The notes under the pieces are model-generated. The model saw only the letters and a program-made list of their open reading frames with translations, had not been told where the DNA came from and ran no database searches. A stretch of 8,216 nucleotides of DNA, from the NCBI GenBank assembly GCA_946187475.1, contig CAMHRJ010000084.1:1-8216 (forward strand), written 5' to 3'. Positions 6,137 to 8,216 of this stretch are shown here, piece by piece. This stretch comes from an uncultured Clostridia bacterium. Its GTDB lineage: Bacteria; Bacillota; Clostridia; Oscillospirales; Oscillospiraceae. Both the position numbers and the translations under genes were made by a program. Position 1 is the stretch's first letter. Every line of letters starts with the position of its first letter.

Positions 6137-7828
6137 ATGAAAGTATTGATCGTCGGCGGCGTCGCGGGCGGCGCCACCGCCGCAGCCCGGCTGCGGCGTC
6201 TGGATGAGCAGGCGGAGATCATCATCTTTGAGCGCACGGGCTATATCTCCTACGCCAACTGCGGTCTGCCCTACTATGTGGGCGGCGTGATCACCGACCG
6301 GGAGGAGCTGACGCTCCAGACCCCCGAGGACTTTTTCCAGCGCTTCCGCATCGACGCCCGGGTGCGTCAGGAGGTCACAAGCTTCGACCCGGAAGCCAAG
6401 ACCGTCACCGTGCGGAAGCTGGACTCCGGCGAGACCTACACCGAAACCTATGACAAGCTGATCCTCTCCCCCGGCGCCAAGCCCACCGTGCCGAAGCTGG
6501 CAGGCGTGGACTTGGAGCGGGTATTCACCCTGCGCACCGTGGAGGACACCCTGGCCATCCGGGGCTTCGTGGACGAACACCATCCCAAGTCCGCCGTGGT
6601 GGCGGGCGGCGGCTTCATCGGCGTGGAGATCGCGGAAAATCTGCGCGAACTCGGTATGGACGTGACCATCGTCCAGCGCCCGGCCCAGCTGCTGGCACCC
6701 CTGGACGCGGACATGGCCGCCTTCGTGCACGCGGAATTCCGCGCCCACGGCGTGCAGCTGAAGTTCGGCAGCTCCGTGCTGGGCTTCGAGGCTGAGGGTG
6801 AACAGATCAAGACCCTGCTGCAGGACGATGAGCCCCTCCGGTCCGACATGGTGATTCTGGCCATCGGCGTCACGCCGGACACCGCCCTTGCCAGAGACGC
6901 GGGACTGACCCTGGGCATTAAGGGCAGCATCGTCACCGACGACCACATGCGCACCTCTGCCCCGGACGTCTACGCCGTGGGCGACGCGGTACAGGTGCAT
7001 CATCGGGTGACCGGACTGGACGCGGTGATCTCCCTGGCCGGCCCCGCCAACAAGCAGGGCCGCATCGCGGCGGACAACATCTGCGGCAGGGACAGTCGGT
7101 ATCTGGGCTCGGCGGGCTCCTCCATCCTGAAGGTCTTTGACCTGACGGCGGCCTCCACCGGTCTGAACGAAAAGACCGCCGCGGCTGCGGGCCTGGAAGT
7201 GGAGAAGGTCGTGCTGCGGCCCATGGGTCACGCAGGGTACTATCCCGGCGGCGAGTCCATGGTCATGAAAGTGCTCTGCGAAAAGGGTTCCATGCGGCTG
7301 CTGGGCGCCCAGATCGTCGGCGGCGCCGGGGCTGACAAGCGCATCGATGTGCTGGCCACGGCCATCCAGAACGGCATGACCGGCCCGGAGCTGAAGGACC
7401 TGGATTTGGCCTATGCCCCGCCCTATTCCTCCGCCAAGGATCCGGTGAACATGGCTGGCTTCATGCTGGAGAATCTGGCCGACGGCGTGGTGAAGCAGTT
7501 CCACTGCGCCGATCTGCCCGATCTGCCTCGGGACGGCAGCGTCACCCTGGTGGACGCCCGGACCCCCGGTGAATATAAGCGCGGCCATGTGGAGGGCTTC
7601 GTGAACATCCCGGTGGACGACCTGCGCCAGCGCATGGGCGAGATTCCCGCCGGCAAGCCCGTCTACGTCATGTGCCAGAGCGGTCTGCGCAGCTATATCG
7701 CCTGCCGCATTCTCAGCGGATACGGCTATGACTGCTATAACTTCTCCGGCGGCTACGGCTTCTACAAGACCGCCGTTTTGGACGAGCAGGCAGCCCGGCG
7801 GACACGCCCCTGCGGCATGGAAGCGTAA
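6137..7828 (+). CDS. CoA-disulfide reductase-like FAD/NAD(P)H oxidoreductase fused to a rhodanese domain
   Basis: This is a complete 563-residue protein. ATG 6137 has AAGGAG at 6126-6131 with 5-nt spacing. It opens with an FAD-binding Rossmann motif (VGGVAGGATAAARLRR, 6-21), then ISYANCGLPYYVGG with the single redox Cys42 of the CoA-disulfide-reductase/NADH-oxidase/peroxidase class. Next come a second Rossmann motif for NAD(P)H (VVAGGGFIGVEIAENL, 154-169), the FAD-contact motif YAVGDA (279-284), and a dimerisation domain (about 325-440) with YAPPYSSAKDPVN (426-438), the signature of CoADR enzymes. The C-terminal rhodanese domain (about 466-548) has catalytic Cys513 in CQSGLRS. Known fused members reduce CoA disulfide, CoA-persulfide or polysulfide using NAD(P)H, with rhodanese passing sulfane sulfur. 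All key residues are present. A short tail with one more Cys (559) follows. Acts in the cytoplasm and is co-transcribed with the NifX-like gene. Confidence 0.95.
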   Translation: MKVLIVGGVAGGATAAARLRRLDEQAEIIIFERTGYISYANCGLPYYVGGVITDREELTLQTPEDFFQRFRIDARVRQEVTSFDPEAKTVTVRKLDSGETYTETYDKLILSPGAKPTVPKLAGVDLERVFTLRTVEDTLAIRGFVDEHHPKSAVVAGGGFIGVEIAENLRELGMDVTIVQRPAQLLAPLDADMAAFVHAEFRAHGVQLKFGSSVLGFEAEGEQIKTLLQDDEPLRSDMVILAIGVTPDTALARDAGLTLGIKGSIVTDDHMRTSAPDVYAVGDAVQVHHRVTGLDAVISLAGPANKQGRIAADNICGRDSRYLGSAGSSILKVFDLTAASTGLNEKTAAAAGLEVEKVVLRPMGHAGYYPGGESMVMKVLCEKGSMRLLGAQIVGGAGADKRIDVLATAIQNGMTGPELKDLDLAYAPPYSSAKDPVNMAGFMLENLADGVVKQFHCADLPDLPRDGSVTLVDARTPGEYKRGHVEGFVNIPVDDLRQRMGEIPAGKPVYVMCQSGLRSYIACRILSGYGYDCYNFSGGYGFYKTAVLDEQAARRTRPCGMEA

Positions 7829-7837
7829 ACCCAATCA

Positions 7838-7873
7838 AAAAAACCGCAGCCGGAATACCGGTTGCGGTTTTTT
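7838..7873. terminator. Bidirectional Rho-independent terminator between converging genes
   Basis: Arms AAAAAACCGCAGCCGG (7838-7853) and CCGGTTGCGGTTTTTT (7858-7873) enclose loop AATA. The stem has 10 GC-rich pairs (one G-U) extended by six A-T pairs. The T-run serves the CoADR operon on + and the A-run gives a T-run for the converging minus gene ending at 7886. A short outer repeat (AACCCA 7828-7833 with TGGGTT 7879-7884) could extend the fold. Confidence 0.93.
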
Positions 7874-7885
7874 GCATTTGGGTTG

Positions 7886-8216
7886 TTATCCCGCTGTAAC
7901 GCGGACGCCCACCACGCCCTTCGTGGCCCGGAGGGCCGTCAAGAAGGCGTCCATGGTGATGCGCATGTGCTCCGTGACGGCGGTGATGGTCACCGTGGCG
8001 GTGCCCACGTTCACGTTGTTCTCGTAGCTCACGGTGTAGTCCACATCCTTGACCAGCGTCATGCCGTTGAAGGTCACCACGGGAGCGGGTTCCTGTGCCA
8101 GTCCGTTGTAGATCAGAGCCTGGATGTCAGCAATAAAGCCGTCCTCCAGGGCCTTCTTGCCCACGGTCAGCGTACCCTTCGTGAAGGTGATGTCGTAGTT
8201 GCTGCTGGTCAGGCCG
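7886..8216 (-). CDS. Ig-like/MBG-repeat surface protein, C-terminal 109 residues (5' truncated by window edge)
   Basis: The frame is open to the right edge and stops at TAA 7888-7886. The first visible residues end an MBG-like module (NYDITFTKGTLTVGKK), whose closing YDITFTxGTLTV strand is typical of bacterial mucus- or glycan-binding repeats. A second Ig-like module follows, with LIYNGLAQEPAPVVTFNG and DYTVSYENNVNVGTATVTIT, the common YNGxxQ...DYTVxYxNNxNxGTATVTIT pattern of Clostridial surface proteins. Instead of the usual closing strand, the protein ends in an unrelated tail (VTEHMRITMDAFLTALRATK and then GVVGVRVTAG). There is no LPXTG motif, transmembrane helix or S-layer homology domain at this end, so anchoring must be elsewhere. 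GTG 8164 could be read as a start, but it lies inside a continuous domain and has no good ribosome site. Function, probably cell-surface adhesion or matrix, is inferred from domains only. Confidence 0.75.
   Translation of the reverse strand, partial: GLTSSNYDITFTKGTLTVGKKALEDGFIADIQALIYNGLAQEPAPVVTFNGMTLVKDVDYTVSYENNVNVGTATVTITAVTEHMRITMDAFLTALRATKGVVGVRVTAG

Noticed and set aside
6116..7834. 572-codon open frame on the minus strand opposite the CoADR-rhodanese gene
   Set aside because: It is a GC-driven antisense shadow: the + strand frame carries all CoADR and rhodanese motifs, while the minus product is Gly/His/Gln-rich with no recognisable domain.

Overview
The window reads as an 8.2-kb chromosomal segment of a high-GC anaerobic Firmicute, most likely a gut Oscillospiraceae/Clostridia-type organism. 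This is inferred from GC-rich codon use with GGAGG-type Shine-Dalgarno sites, a Gram-positive lipoprotein-type solute-binding protein, an MBG/Ig-like surface protein, and a NifX-like plus CoA-disulfide-reductase/rhodanese pair. No species can be named from sequence alone. No rRNA, tRNA, CRISPR array or transposase gene was seen.

Layout, left to right. (A) Positions 1-2177, + strand: the C-terminal part of a periplasmic-adaptor-like (HlyD/MacA-type) protein, then a complete MacB-type FtsX permease 12 nt downstream. No ATPase lies between them, so the partner ATPase must be upstream or elsewhere. A strong shared terminator hairpin (2189-2225) separates this unit from the converging one. (B) Positions 5588 down to 2224, - strand: a polar amino-acid ABC importer cassette, in transcription order solute-binding lipoprotein, intercistronic terminator-like hairpin, a remarkable 163-nt imperfect palindrome, permease, ATPase, and a DapF-fold two-cysteine racemase/epimerase. 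The last three genes are joined by ATGA overlaps. (C) A roughly 250-nt divergent promoter region (5496-5744) with candidate promoters in both directions and several palindromic operator candidates. (D) Positions 5745-7828, + strand: a NifX/NifB-type small protein with a His/Cys-rich tail, then a CoA-disulfide reductase-like flavoprotein fused to a rhodanese domain, closed by a bidirectional terminator (7838-7873). (E) Positions 8216 down to 7886, - strand: the last 109 residues of an Ig-like-repeat surface protein.

How the parts may work together. Unit B looks like uptake coupled to stereochemical inversion of an amino acid. The epimerase keeps both catalytic cysteines but lacks the ERG motif typical of true diaminopimelate epimerases. 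The binding protein has Met where the family normally has the Arg that grips the ligand alpha-carboxylate. The ligand is therefore probably not a standard L-amino acid or DAP. Unit D looks like a thiol/persulfide redox module with a metal- or cluster-handling partner.

The three most noteworthy observations are the long palindrome inside the ABC operon, the missing start codon of the solute-binding protein (its signal-peptide n-region and Shine-Dalgarno are intact, but no initiation codon joins them), and the importer-epimerase pairing with non-canonical binding residues.
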